From positions 1 to 64,000 of the forward strand of contig CALXOW010000006.1 of the NCBI GenBank assembly GCA_944390115.1: a DNA stretch of 64,000 nucleotides, given 5' to 3'. Every line of letters begins with the position of its first letter. Positions within the stretch are counted from its first letter, which is position 1. The notes under the pieces are model-generated. The model saw only the letters and a list, made by a program, of their open reading frames with translations. It was not told where the DNA came from and made no database searches. The DNA comes from an uncultured Anaerobiospirillum sp. GTDB taxonomy: Bacteria; Pseudomonadota; Gammaproteobacteria; Enterobacterales; Succinivibrionaceae. Positions 9,050 to 17,005 of this stretch are shown here, piece by piece. Made by a program: the position numbers and the translations under genes.

Positions 9050-10396
9050 ATGAATTTACTAAATATCATTCGTGGCTTCGACTCCGAGCTCTATGATTTC
9101 TTTGAGCATGAACTGGAGCGTCAATATTATTCCTTATCCTTTATCCCGGATGAAAACAGCATCTCGCCCTTGTGCTCGGCCACAATGGGCAATGTGCTAG
9201 TCAATACGCAGCACAATAACACCGCCTTCCCGACTCAAGGCAATCTTGAGTACTTAGTGGCGCACCGTCTGTGCCAGCTCTTCCATGGCGAGCACGCTAA
9301 CCTCAAGTCCATCACCATTGATGTCGCCTCGCGCGTCGTGTTCCAGGCCTTAGTGCAGCGCGGTGATGTGGTCTTGTCCTTGGATCTGCGCAAGCAAGAG
9401 CACTGCAATAGCGAGTCGATGGTGTTCCGCTTCATCAACTTCGGCTTAGATCCGCAGACCCAGCGCCTGGATTTAGATATGATCGAGCAGCAGGTACGCG
9501 AGTATCAGCCACGTTTGGTCATCGTGTCGCCAATCAACTACCCTCATGCGGTGGATTATGAGCGCCTGGCTGCCATTGTTCACGAGCATGACTCGATTTT
9601 ATGGTGTGATATCTCGCAGGTAGCAGGTCTTATCACCGCAGGCGTGATGCCGTCGCCGCTGCCTCATGCCGACATCGTTACCTTTACCATGCAAGGTGCG
9701 CTGCAAGGTCCACGCAGCTCGGTCATTATCTGCAAGGATAAATTCGCTAACGCCATCGACCGTGCCGCCTTTGGCAATGGTCACAGTGGCTTAGGCTCAA
9801 GCGAATTGGCCGCCTTAGGTGCGCGTCTGCAAGAGATGCAAACGCCGGAGTATCGTGCTTACTGCCAAGCCGTAGTCGAAAATGCCAAGGCCTTAGCTGA
9901 GGGCTTAGTGGCCGGGGGCATGACCTTGGTGGGCGGCGCACCCGATTCGCACTTTGTGGTTGCCGATGCCAAGAAGTGCGCTTTAAGCGCCCGTGGTGCC
10001 ATCGAGAACCTCTCTGATTCGGGCATTATGGCGCGCGAGTGCCAAGTCTTAACTGCCGATCCTATGATCAAGTTTGACGGTATTCGCTTTAGCTCCTTAC
10101 CTGCGACCACGCGCGGTATCTCTAAGGAGCAGATGCGCAAGGTCGGTGAGGCAATTGGCCGCTATCTGATGAATCCTAACCCAGATCATGAGCAGAATTT
10201 AGCTGCGGTGGTACGCGAGATTACCGTGCCGCTGCCACTGTTCTCAGAGCGCTGGCTATGTGATAGCGTCAGGGAAAATCTGGAGCAAAACAATTACTTC
10301 AGCAGCTCCGACTCCTCGGGTCTGGCCTTAGGTCCATCGCGCCTGAGCAAGCTCGTTAAGAGCTTCAAGCACCATCGTGCAAATTCCGCTGATTAG
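9050..10396 (+). CDS. Serine hydroxymethyltransferase-like protein lacking the PLP lysine (probable pseudoenzyme)
   Basis: 448 residues, co-linear with GlyA over its length: an N-terminal FDSELYDFFEHELERQ, YQPRLVIVSPINYPHAVDY, WCDISQVAGLITAGVMPSPL, LPHADIVTFTM, GPRSS, and a C-terminal region matching the fold-type I small domain. Against GlyA's VTTTTHKTLAGPRGG the sequence is VTFTMQGALQGPRSS, placing Gly216 at the Schiff-base lysine and Gln215 at the preceding His. Other cofactor or substrate motifs are also altered: DMAHVAGL becomes DISQVAGL, the SGSQAN region becomes VASRV, and the YPGKRYYGG loop is rewritten. The last 30 residues are a Ser/Lys-rich extension. It cannot form the internal aldimine, so a non-catalytic or altered role is inferred. 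No weakening of the reading frame is visible, so it appears maintained. Confidence 0.8.
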   Translation: MNLLNIIRGFDSELYDFFEHELERQYYSLSFIPDENSISPLCSATMGNVLVNTQHNNTAFPTQGNLEYLVAHRLCQLFHGEHANLKSITIDVASRVVFQALVQRGDVVLSLDLRKQEHCNSESMVFRFINFGLDPQTQRLDLDMIEQQVREYQPRLVIVSPINYPHAVDYERLAAIVHEHDSILWCDISQVAGLITAGVMPSPLPHADIVTFTMQGALQGPRSSVIICKDKFANAIDRAAFGNGHSGLGSSELAALGARLQEMQTPEYRAYCQAVVENAKALAEGLVAGGMTLVGGAPDSHFVVADAKKCALSARGAIENLSDSGIMARECQVLTADPMIKFDGIRFSSLPATTRGISKEQMRKVGEAIGRYLMNPNPDHEQNLAAVVREITVPLPLFSERWLCDSVRENLEQNNYFSSSDSSGLALGPSRLSKLVKSFKHHRANSAD

Positions 10397-10425
10397 CGCG
10401 TACTCAGTGGTTAACTAATTAACAA

Positions 10426-10456
10426 GGCAGCACTCAATGGGGTGCTGTCTTTGTTT
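10426..10456 (+). terminator. Intrinsic terminator after SHMT-like gene
   Basis: GGCAGCAC ... GTGCTGTC stem followed by TTTGTTT. It overlaps the stop codon of the convergent YiiX-like gene. Confidence 0.7.
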
Positions 10457-11078
10457 CTGGGTAGCGAAAAATGATGTGGCCGTGGGGCTCGTCGACAAAG
10501 GCCTGGGGAAAGAGGTAATCGCCATCAATAAGGGGCAAGCTCAGATAAATCGGTTTGAGCTCAAGCGTCAGATGCGGCGCTAAGGCTTCGGCCACGATAG
10601 TTGAGCAGTAGTTGCGCTCAGCGGAGGCATCCAAGCGAAACTCAGTGCCTAACTTATTGCGCAGATAGGATTGAATCGGGGCTAAAGCATTAGCAGGTAG
10701 GGGAAAGCGCACGATCGCGATGGCGGTGGACTCATGGACAAAGGCGCTCAAGGGCACCTCGACTACACCGGCGTGCGGCGCGCCCGCATCATCAGCGGTG
10801 GTGGCATGAATCACCGTGATCTCAGGTTCTACTTGCGCCACCATGCCGACATGGGAATAGATGCTGGCGCTAAACTGCGCAATGATGGCGCTATCGACGC
10901 TCACGCCTTGGCGCACAATGACATCGCCCACCTGAAGTTCAGGTAAGCTCAGCGCATTAAGCTCGAGTTTGGCTACAGGTTCTGGGAGCTCGTGGCGCAG
11001 CGTAACCGCAGCAATTAGGGCGCAAAGAATGAGGGCGCTGACGAGGCTTAATCCCAGAAGGTAACGGTGCTTGCTCAT
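10434..11078 (-). CDS. YiiX/YebB-like NlpC/P60-superfamily cysteine hydrolase
   Basis: 214 residues with an N-terminal signal anchor (LLGLSLVSALILCALIAAVTL). It has the permuted NlpC/P60 (YiiX) pattern: LQVGDVIVRQG, the putative catalytic His in SHVGMV (H76), VIHATTAD, GVVEVPLSAF, and the putative nucleophile in NYCSTIVAEAL (C158). Family members act on cell-envelope amide or ester bonds; the actual substrate is unknown. It lies downstream of two envelope lipoprotein genes on the same strand, but a terminator-like hairpin separates it from them. Confidence 0.8.
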   Translation of the reverse strand: MSKHRYLLGLSLVSALILCALIAAVTLRHELPEPVAKLELNALSLPELQVGDVIVRQGVSVDSAIIAQFSASIYSHVGMVAQVEPEITVIHATTADDAGAPHAGVVEVPLSAFVHESTAIAIVRFPLPANALAPIQSYLRNKLGTEFRLDASAERNYCSTIVAEALAPHLTLELKPIYLSLPLIDGDYLFPQAFVDEPHGHIIFRYPETKTAPH

Positions 11079-11083
11079 GGGCG

Positions 11084-11107
11084 AAAAAAGGTCGCCACAG
11101 CGACCTT
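11084..11107 (-). terminator. Intrinsic terminator after the downstream lipoprotein gene
   Basis: On the minus strand AAGGTCGC-TGTG-GCGACCTT is followed by TTTT: an 8-bp stem, a 4-base loop and a T-tract. Confidence 0.75.
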
Positions 11108-11136
11108 GTTCTAGTGTTACTTAGGAGTAATGAATT

Positions 11137-11583
11137 CTATTTGGTGAAGGTGTACTTGCCTTTGGCTTCGTCCCAGATCAACTCGACCTTGCTGTCATTG
11201 GTGGTGCCATCGCCAAAGTGAGTGCGCATTTTGACTACCACTTCACCGTTCTTGCGCTCGCGATAGTCAATAGCCTCAAACTTTTCGATGCCACCGCGCT
11301 CGGTGCTAGCAAGCTGCAGCACGCTGCTCATCTGACCTAACTTGGTCTTGACCGCCTCCTCTTCAGTAGGAGTAAGGGCGCGATCGTTCGGAATTGGCAA
11401 GTGCTCCATGAGCACCGACAGATCGTTCTCGTACATTGCGGTCATCAGCTCAACGGCGGTGTCTTTGGCCTTGCTCTCCGAGGGACCGCCGCAGGCGGTT
11501 AAGGTCAGGGCCGCTAAGGCCAAGGTGGCGCTCAAGAAGATGGTGCGGATAGCGCGCAAGAACGTGGTGCGTAGGCAGGACAT
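11137..11583 (-). CDS. Lipoprotein, DUF4878-like, downstream paralogue
   Basis: 148 residues. A lipoprotein signal peptide ends in the lipobox LTAC (about residues 28-31), so it should be lipidated in the envelope. The mature part resembles the small NTF2-like DUF4878 group: an N-terminal helix (SKAKDTAVELMTAMYENDL), VKTKLGQMSSVL, and C-terminal beta strands VVVKMRTHFGDGTTNDSKVEL and WDEAKGKYTFTK. Function is unknown. ATG 11583 is preceded by AAGGAG. It is a tandem paralogue of the gene at 11691-12110, sharing KLGQM, the DGTT(N/K)DS motif and the WDEA ending. Confidence 0.8.
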   Translation of the reverse strand: MSCLRTTFLRAIRTIFLSATLALAALTLTACGGPSESKAKDTAVELMTAMYENDLSVLMEHLPIPNDRALTPTEEEAVKTKLGQMSSVLQLASTERGGIEKFEAIDYRERKNGEVVVKMRTHFGDGTTNDSKVELIWDEAKGKYTFTK

Positions 11584-11690
11584 AATTAGCTCCTTATGCT
11601 AAATGAAGACTGACCCCAGGAGGGGGCCTTTTCCCTGCCATTGTAGAAAAGCACGTTGCCAGATTCTGGCAATCAAATTTTTAGAGGCTA

Positions 11691-12110
11691 TTATTTTTCG
11701 ATTTTATAGCTTGAGCTGGCCTCATCCCATTGCAGCTTAGCTTCGGAGTCCTTGGTGGTGCCGTCCTTGAAGGTGGTGCGCAGGTTGACCAGAGCCCGGC
11801 CATTTTCCGAGATCATGCAGTCCGTGGCTTCGATCTTAGCCACGCCGCCGTGCTTTTGTGCGTACATGGCGCTCAGTTTGAGCATCTGGCCTAATTTGGT
11901 TTCAGCCATTTCCTTTTCATCGGCGCTTAGGTCAGCTTGCCCTGGGAAGTAGGACATGATGGTGGCAACATCGTTATTATAGGAAGCTGTGGTAATCTTG
12001 ATCGCCGCTTCCTTGGCGTTGTCGGCCGAGGGGCCATCACCGCACGCGGTCAGGCCCAGGGTAGCTAAGGTGAAGGTTAAGCCTAAGAAGATTTGGCGCA
12101 AAAAGCTCAT
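11691..12110 (-). CDS. Lipoprotein, DUF4878-like, upstream paralogue
   Basis: 139 residues from ATG 12110, which has AAGGAG seven bases upstream; the longer frame to 12206 lacks such a site and would bury the signal peptide. Signal peptide with lipobox LTAC, then DNAKEAAIKITTASYNNDVATIMSYF, ETKLGQMLKLSAM and a C-terminal FKDGTTKDSEAKLQWDEASSSYKIEK-like region (pieces only). It is a paralogue of the next gene downstream and probably arose by tandem duplication. Divergence is substantial, so the duplication is old. Function is unknown. Confidence 0.8.
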   Translation of the reverse strand: MSFLRQIFLGLTFTLATLGLTACGDGPSADNAKEAAIKITTASYNNDVATIMSYFPGQADLSADEKEMAETKLGQMLKLSAMYAQKHGGVAKIEATDCMISENGRALVNLRTTFKDGTTKDSEAKLQWDEASSSYKIEK

Positions 12111-12472
12111 AAGATGCTCCTTGTTGTGGTTGGTGGGTACGCTGCCTGCTGCAAGGAGTACGCCGCTTAGAGCTTTGTGCTCAGAATCTTTGCAGTATCT
12201 TTGCAAGATATGTGAGTTTTGTTCTAAGGTTTTGCTGCAAAGCTTTGCATTTCACCAATTGTGTCACGTCTCTCATTTTTGACGAAAAACTTGAATTTTA
12301 CGCGGATAATGCTTGCTTTTAACTGGTGAGTTGACGACAATGATCACCAGTAAGTTTTGCAGAAATTTGCAGCAAAACAGGGTTTCGTTATCAGAATTGC
12401 AAAAGGGGCGTGGTTTCCAACCAACAGTGGTGCCGCGTGGTGCCGCTCAGCTCGGAGCTTTGATTAGACTTC
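12111..12472. other. Divergent intergenic region between lipoprotein gene and dusA
   Basis: 362 bases, AT-rich. It contains a perfect 14-bp palindrome TGCAAAGCTTTGCA at 12236-12249, an inverted repeat ACTGGTGA ... TCACCAGT at 12322-12351 and another GTTTTGC ... GCAAAAC at 12354-12378. These may be regulator sites, but no protein can be assigned. A TTGACG/GATAAT pair at 12279 and 12305 has 20-base spacing, too wide to call a promoter. Confidence 0.45.
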
Positions 12473-13483
12473 ATGACTGTTAACTCATCTACCGCCCCGT
12501 TCTTACCTAGCGAGCGCTTTAGCGTCGCTCCCATGGTCGATGTCACCGACTCGGTGTTTCGCCGCATGGCGCGCGTTATGAGCAAGCACTGTATGCTCTA
12601 CACCGAGATGATCGCCGCTGAGGCCTTGGTGCATGAGAAGTACTACCTGATCGACTTTAAGGATGAGGAGCTGCCCTGCTGCTTGCAATTAGGCAGTGCT
12701 GACCCTAAGAAGCTCGCGGTGGCGACCAAGGTAGGTGTAGACCATGGTTACAGTGCCATTAACTTAAACGCGGGCTGCCCCTCAGATAAGGTGCAAAGCG
12801 GTAACTTTGGGGCGATCTTGATGAAGACCCCTGAGCTCATCGCTCAGTGCTATCAGGCTATGGCTGAGGCCGCCGGAGATGTACCGGTTTCAGTTAAGAC
12901 CCGTATTGGCGTTGATGAGCTCGACAGCGAGGAGTTTACCTTCAAGCTTATGGGCTCCATTTATGAGGTCGGCTGCCGTCACATCATCATCCATGCCCGT
13001 AAGGCGTGGTTAAATGGCCTCTCGCCTAAAGAGAACCGCACCATTCCGCCGCTTGATTACGAGCGTGTTTATAAGATTAAGGCGGCCTTCCCTGAGCTTA
13101 AGGTCACCATCAATGGCGGTATTACCACCATGGAGCAGTGTCAGGACCAGTTAACGCGGGTTGATGGTGTGATGTTGGGCCGCGCCATCATCGATAACCC
13201 ATATCTCTTAGCCACCGTCGACCGCGACCTCTTTGCCAGCACTGCTCCAGTCTTAACTAGGGAGCAGGTGCTCGACGCGATGGTGGAGCTGGGCGCCCAG
13301 CTGCAAAGCGAAGGCAAGGCGCTGCACTTCTTATGTCGTCATCTCTTGGGCCTGTTTAATGGCTGTGCTAACTCGCGCCTCTATCGGCGTTATTTAAGTG
13401 AGCACATGACGCAAAAGGATGTGCGCCCGGAGATCTTGCTTAAGGCCTATCAGGCCATGGTGCAGGGTACGCTGGAGGTTTAG
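12473..13483 (+). CDS. dusA: tRNA-dihydrouridine(20/20a) synthase DusA
   Basis: 336 residues. FMN enzyme that reduces U20/U20a in the tRNA D-loop using NADPH. It has the TIM-barrel start FSVAPMVDVTD, the catalytic cysteine in NAGCPSDKVQSG (C102), SVKTRIGVDE, and the DusA-diagnostic block HARKAWLNGLSPKENR followed by PLDYERVY (about residues 183-206). INGGI and GVMLGRAIIDNPYLL complete the phosphate-binding end of the barrel, and a C-terminal helical domain (HFLCRHLLGLFNGCANSR) binds tRNA. Length and motifs match the family (E. coli about 330). It is transcribed alone. Confidence 0.95.
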   Translation: MTVNSSTAPFLPSERFSVAPMVDVTDSVFRRMARVMSKHCMLYTEMIAAEALVHEKYYLIDFKDEELPCCLQLGSADPKKLAVATKVGVDHGYSAINLNAGCPSDKVQSGNFGAILMKTPELIAQCYQAMAEAAGDVPVSVKTRIGVDELDSEEFTFKLMGSIYEVGCRHIIIHARKAWLNGLSPKENRTIPPLDYERVYKIKAAFPELKVTINGGITTMEQCQDQLTRVDGVMLGRAIIDNPYLLATVDRDLFASTAPVLTREQVLDAMVELGAQLQSEGKALHFLCRHLLGLFNGCANSRLYRRYLSEHMTQKDVRPEILLKAYQAMVQGTLEV

Positions 13484-13592
13484 AGTGCGTTATCACCCAA
13501 TTTGTGCACGTAGTTCTTGGCTTGTAGGCCGTAAGCCCTAATAATGTAGAGCTAAGACCCGCATCTGGCGGGCGTCATGATTTGAAGGAGTA

Positions 13593-14459
13593 ATGATGGA
13601 CGCTAAGACTTGGCTCGAACTCAACAATGGCGTCAAGATGCCGTTCTTGGGCCTGGGCGTATTTCGCTCGCAAGCTGGTGAAGAGACGCGCTCGGCCGTG
13701 CGCACCGCATTAGAGTATGGCTATCGCATGATCGATACCGCCCGTATTTACTGCAATGAGCGCAGTGTCGGGCGTGGCATTAAGGATAGCGCCCTGCCTC
13801 GCGATCAGATTTTTGTTACCACCAAGCTGTGGAAGGATGACTTTGACGATGCCCGGCGGGGTTTAGAGCAGTCCTTGGAGCGCTTGGGACTTGATTACGT
13901 TGACCTGTTCTTGCTCCACTGGCCGTTTAAGGGCTTTGCTCAGGCCTACTTGGTGTTAGAGCAGCTGCAAAAGGAAGGCTTATGCCGCGCCATTGGTGTC
14001 TCCAACTTCAAGCAGCATCATATCGAGGAGCTGTTTGCTGCTGGTGCCACCGTGATGCCGCAAGTGAACCAAGTGGAGTGCCACCCGCAAAATAGCGAGG
14101 ATGAGCTCTTAAACTTCTGCCGTCAGCGCAATATCGTGGTTGAAGCCTACTCGCCTTTAGGCGGTGAGGGCCAGACCATTATGAGCGATCCGCGCATTAC
14201 CTCGCTGGCGCAGTACCTCAAGGTCACCCCAGCTCAGGTCATTTTGCGCTGGAATATCCAACGTGGCGTTGTGGTCATTCCAAAGTCGATTCATGCCGAG
14301 CGCATCATCGAGAACTCAAAGCTCTTTAACTTTGAGCTCTCACAGGATGACATGGACACCATCAGCAGCATCAATGGCAATCTGCGCCGCGCTTACGACT
14401 CCGATCGCATTGATCAGCGTCCGGCCTCGACCTTCCCAAAGATTGTCGAGGAGCCTTAA
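13593..14459 (+). CDS. Aldo/keto reductase, DkgA-like
   Basis: 288 residues. NADPH-dependent carbonyl reductase with the AKR tetrad visible: D48 (MIDTA), Y53 (RIYCNE), K78 (VTTKLW) and H109 (LLHWPF). LNNGVKMPFLGLGVF and GVSNFKQHHIEEL are family landmarks, and VIPKS plus the C-terminal Arg/Asn motif (HAERIIENSKL) fit the NADPH site. It is closest to 2,5-diketogluconate/methylglyoxal reductases (AKR5), though exact substrate is unknown. Two adjacent ATGs follow GAAGGAG; the second (13596) has better spacing. Confidence 0.88.
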   Translation: MMDAKTWLELNNGVKMPFLGLGVFRSQAGEETRSAVRTALEYGYRMIDTARIYCNERSVGRGIKDSALPRDQIFVTTKLWKDDFDDARRGLEQSLERLGLDYVDLFLLHWPFKGFAQAYLVLEQLQKEGLCRAIGVSNFKQHHIEELFAAGATVMPQVNQVECHPQNSEDELLNFCRQRNIVVEAYSPLGGEGQTIMSDPRITSLAQYLKVTPAQVILRWNIQRGVVVIPKSIHAERIIENSKLFNFELSQDDMDTISSINGNLRRAYDSDRIDQRPASTFPKIVEEP

Positions 14460-14479
14460 GAACTCTAAGGAGCCTTAAG
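14449..14479. repeat. Stop-codon echo after the aldo/keto reductase gene
   Basis: AGGAGCCTTAAG, which includes the stop TAA, occurs at 14449-14460 and again at 14468-14479 (12/12, period 19). It is followed by degenerate GGGCTTTAAGG and GGGCTAAGG copies. Confidence 0.8.
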
Positions 14480-14579
14480 GGGCTTTAAGGGCGATAAGGG
14501 CTAAGGTCAGGCGCGCTCAGGCTAGAAGCTTTAAGGTCGTGCAACGCTAGGCATGGTGGTCAGAAGCAAGAATTTAGAG

Positions 14580-14623
14580 CCAGCAAGGACAGGCTTGCAA
14601 TATGATTGCAACAGGCTTGCTGG
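14580..14623. promoter_or_regulatory. Nested stem-loop in leader of PfkB gene
   Basis: Outer arms CCAGCAAG/CTTGCTGG enclose an inner perfect stem TTGCAAT-ATG-ATTGCAA. It lies 34 bases before the GTG start of the kinase gene. It could be an operator pair or an RNA leader structure; it has no T-tract. Confidence 0.4.
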
Positions 14624-14657
14624 TGAGTGGTCTTAGTGTGTTTGTGAGGATTTTGAA

Positions 14658-15563
14658 GTGTCAGAAGCTAAGCTTACTTGCGTCGGTTTAGGCGAAATCT
14701 TATGGGACGTCTTACCAGCAGGCCCACGCCTGGGTGGTGCCCCAGCCAACTTTGCATTCCATGCCATGCAGTTAGGCTGCGATTCCTTAGTGGTCAGCAG
14801 CGTCGGTAAGGACGAGCGCGGCGATGAGGCCTTAAAGATTTTGGCTGAGAACGGGGTTAAGGTCTTAGCCCCTCGTTCGAACAAGATCACGGGCTACGTC
14901 AAGGCGACCTTAAACGAGCGTGGCGTCCCAAGCTATGAGTTTGCCTTAGATACGGCTTATGACCACATTCCTCTGACCTATGAGATCTTAGCGGCCGCTC
15001 GCCGTACCGATATTTGCTGCTTTGGTTCGCTGGCCCAGCGTCAAGCCGATGGCTCTTCGCGTAAGACCATTGCTGCCTTCTTAGACGCCATGCCACAAGA
15101 CTCGATCAAGGTTTTTGATATCAACCTGCGCCGTGACTACTTCAACCGTGAAGTGCTCGAAGCGGGCATGAAGCGCTGCACCGCCTTTAAGTGCAATGAC
15201 GAAGAGTTGCCGGTAGTCTTAGGGATCTTCGGCAAGGATCAGAGCTTAAACGCTCAGCAGTTCTACGACCAAGTGCTGCGTGCCGAGTTTGGCATTGACA
15301 CCTTCGTGTACACCTGTGGCGAGCACGGCTCGGACGTCTTTGTTAAGGGCGAGCACAACCACGAAGCCACCCCTAAGGTTGAGGTCGTGGACACGGTCGG
15401 TGCCGGTGACTCCTTTACCGCCACCTTCATCGTAGGCTTAGCCCAGGGCTGCGCTATCAAGCGCGCCCACGAGACTGCGGTCGCAGTTGCCGCCTACGTC
15501 TGTGGCCAAAACGGCGCTATGCCTAAGCTTCCTGACGAGCTCAAGGCCCGCCTTAAGGCCTAA
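14658..15563 (+). CDS. PfkB-family sugar kinase, fructokinase-like
   Basis: 301 residues, GTG start with GAGGA upstream. Ribokinase fold: N-terminal GLGEILWDVLPAGPRLGGAP (substrate-binding GG motif), and C-terminal DTVGAGDSFTATF with the catalytic base D251 and the anion hole. CNDEELPV is the usual ATP-side motif. The spacing and the GEILWD start resemble bacterial fructokinases (ScrK/CscK type). The product would be a sugar phosphate in the cytoplasm. No transporter or hydrolase neighbours it, so the sugar is uncertain. A nested hairpin in its leader suggests regulation. Confidence 0.85.
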   Translation: MSEAKLTCVGLGEILWDVLPAGPRLGGAPANFAFHAMQLGCDSLVVSSVGKDERGDEALKILAENGVKVLAPRSNKITGYVKATLNERGVPSYEFALDTAYDHIPLTYEILAAARRTDICCFGSLAQRQADGSSRKTIAAFLDAMPQDSIKVFDINLRRDYFNREVLEAGMKRCTAFKCNDEELPVVLGIFGKDQSLNAQQFYDQVLRAEFGIDTFVYTCGEHGSDVFVKGEHNHEATPKVEVVDTVGAGDSFTATFIVGLAQGCAIKRAHETAVAVAAYVCGQNGAMPKLPDELKARLKA

Positions 15564-15587
15564 AACCAGACCTTGGTAAAAAACACG

Positions 15588-15629
15588 AAAGCGCGGTCGC
15601 TGTGAGTATCTCTCATAGCGGCCGCGCTT
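15588..15629. terminator. Bidirectional hairpin between kinase and HAD operon
   Basis: GCGCGGTCGCTGTGAG pairs with CTCATAGCGGCCGCGC (two mismatch/GU positions) around a short loop, flanked by A-rich and T-containing sequence, between convergent genes. Confidence 0.65.
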
Positions 15630-15655
15630 CGTTGTTCTGGGCTTAGCTACGTCGA

Positions 15656-16324
15656 TTAGGCTGGGTAGAAGGCCTGGAACTCACCGTTGAGACAGTGCAG
15701 CGCATCGATATGGGCGGCTTTCGCGGCATTGAGGCCGTGCTGGCCATCCTCAAATACTAGGCAGTCCTCAGGCTTGAGGTTTAAGCTTTGGGCGGCCAAG
15801 AGGAAGATATCAGGAGCTGGTTTGCCATGCTCCACCATATCGCCGGTGATGACACTGGCAAAGTAAGGCTGTAACTTGCTGGTGCGCAAGATGAAGTCAG
15901 CCTGAGTGCGGGGGCTGCTCGTGGCCAGCGCCAGGCGCTTGCCTTGAGCGGCACAGTCGCGGATGAGCTCAGCCATGCTCGCATAGAGCACGTCTTGGGG
16001 CATGTAAATTTCTTCGTAGATCTGGCGCTTGGTGTGGCTTAAGGCCTCAATTGTCAGGCGCGGATCACTAGCGATTTGCTCTTGGGTGAGAGCCCCAGCG
16101 GCCTGGAGGCGGGCGAGGATGTCGCTGAACATCGGCTTATCGGGTAGGCCAGCGTACGATTCCAAGACTTCGGTCGTAAGTGGTGGCAGACCTAAGTCCT
16201 TGAGCATGTGGTTGGTGGCCTTATGGTGATTGCCCTCAGAGTCGATAATGGTGCCGTCCATATCGAAAATCAGGCCCTGGGCGGCGGCAATGCGGGCTAA
16301 GACCTTAGGGTCAGTGGTGAACAT
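15656..16324 (-). CDS. HAD-family phosphatase (beta-phosphoglucomutase/YqaB-like), downstream copy
   Basis: 222 residues from ATG 16324, which has AAGGAT upstream and starts 4 bases after the previous gene's stop. HAD motif I (IFDMDGTIIDSE, nucleophile in the DMDGT), motif II (LALATSSPR), motif III Lys (EHGKPAPDIFL) and motif IV (CLVFEDGQHGLNAAKAAHI) are all present, with an alpha-helical C1 cap between motifs I and II. It probably dephosphorylates a small sugar phosphate. It is the last gene of a three-gene operon and a paralogue of its neighbour. Confidence 0.85.
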   Translation of the reverse strand: MFTTDPKVLARIAAAQGLIFDMDGTIIDSEGNHHKATNHMLKDLGLPPLTTEVLESYAGLPDKPMFSDILARLQAAGALTQEQIASDPRLTIEALSHTKRQIYEEIYMPQDVLYASMAELIRDCAAQGKRLALATSSPRTQADFILRTSKLQPYFASVITGDMVEHGKPAPDIFLLAAQSLNLKPEDCLVFEDGQHGLNAAKAAHIDALHCLNGEFQAFYPA

Positions 16325-16328
16325 AGAC

Positions 16329-16991
16329 TTAATCCTTCTTAGGCCATGGCTCATTAAGCGTGATGACATGATCGCAATCAAGCTCGCCTTCAAAGACCTT
16401 AACCGCAGCCATACCCGCGTTCTTAATGCCTTGCATGCCGATCACGGTGTCCTCAAAGACCACGCAGTCTTGCGGCTGAGCCTTGAGGCGCTCGGCGGCT
16501 AACAGGTAGATATCAGGATTAGGCTTGCCGCGTGCGACTAATTCTCCTGTGACCAAGGCATCGATGTAAGGCATCAGGCCGTTTTGGGTCAGCAGGGTGG
16601 TCGCCTCATGATTATGGGAGCTGGTGGCGATCGCAATGCGCTTACCAGCCGCATGTAGGTCTTTGAGCAGGGCGCAGATCTTCGGGAATGGAGTCGCGTA
16701 CTTGATGAACTCATTGCGGTAGAGCTCAGCCTTGCGTACCGTCATCGCCTGCGGATCAGCGTCACTGTTGAAGCGCTTGACCACGGCCTGGGCGATCGCC
16801 AAGGTCGGCATGCCGCCGTAGCTGTAGAGGTCAGCGGTGGTGAGCTCAGGCAGACCAAAGTCCTTGAGCATTTGCTGCCAGGCCTTGTGATGCCAAATCT
16901 CCGAGTTCATGACCGTGCCATCCATATCGAAGATCATGGCTGGGTAGAGGTTGAGCTGGGCGCGAATGGTGTTCTCAGCGGTGTTAGTCAT
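16329..16991 (-). CDS. HAD-family phosphatase (YqaB-like), upstream copy
   Basis: 220 residues from ATG 16991 with AAGGAGG in front. HAD subfamily IA: motif I IFDMDGTVMNSE, cap domain with KAWQQMLKDFGLPEL, motif II IAIATSSHNHE, motif III ARGKPNPDIYL, motif IV CVVFEDTVIGMQGIKNAGM. It is similar to E. coli YqaB (fructose-1-phosphatase). It lies 14 bases downstream of the deoxycytidylate-deaminase-like gene and 4 bases upstream of its own paralogue, so the three are probably one transcript. The pair likely arose by duplication. Confidence 0.87.
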   Translation of the reverse strand: MTNTAENTIRAQLNLYPAMIFDMDGTVMNSEIWHHKAWQQMLKDFGLPELTTADLYSYGGMPTLAIAQAVVKRFNSDADPQAMTVRKAELYRNEFIKYATPFPKICALLKDLHAAGKRIAIATSSHNHEATTLLTQNGLMPYIDALVTGELVARGKPNPDIYLLAAERLKAQPQDCVVFEDTVIGMQGIKNAGMAAVKVFEGELDCDHVITLNEPWPKKD

Positions 16992-17005
16992 GAAAGCCTC
17001 CTTAC

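Noticed and set aside
13503-13516. Xyloside-type operator upstream of the aldo/keto reductase
   Set aside because: Only the left half (TGTGCACGTA) matches; the right half does not.
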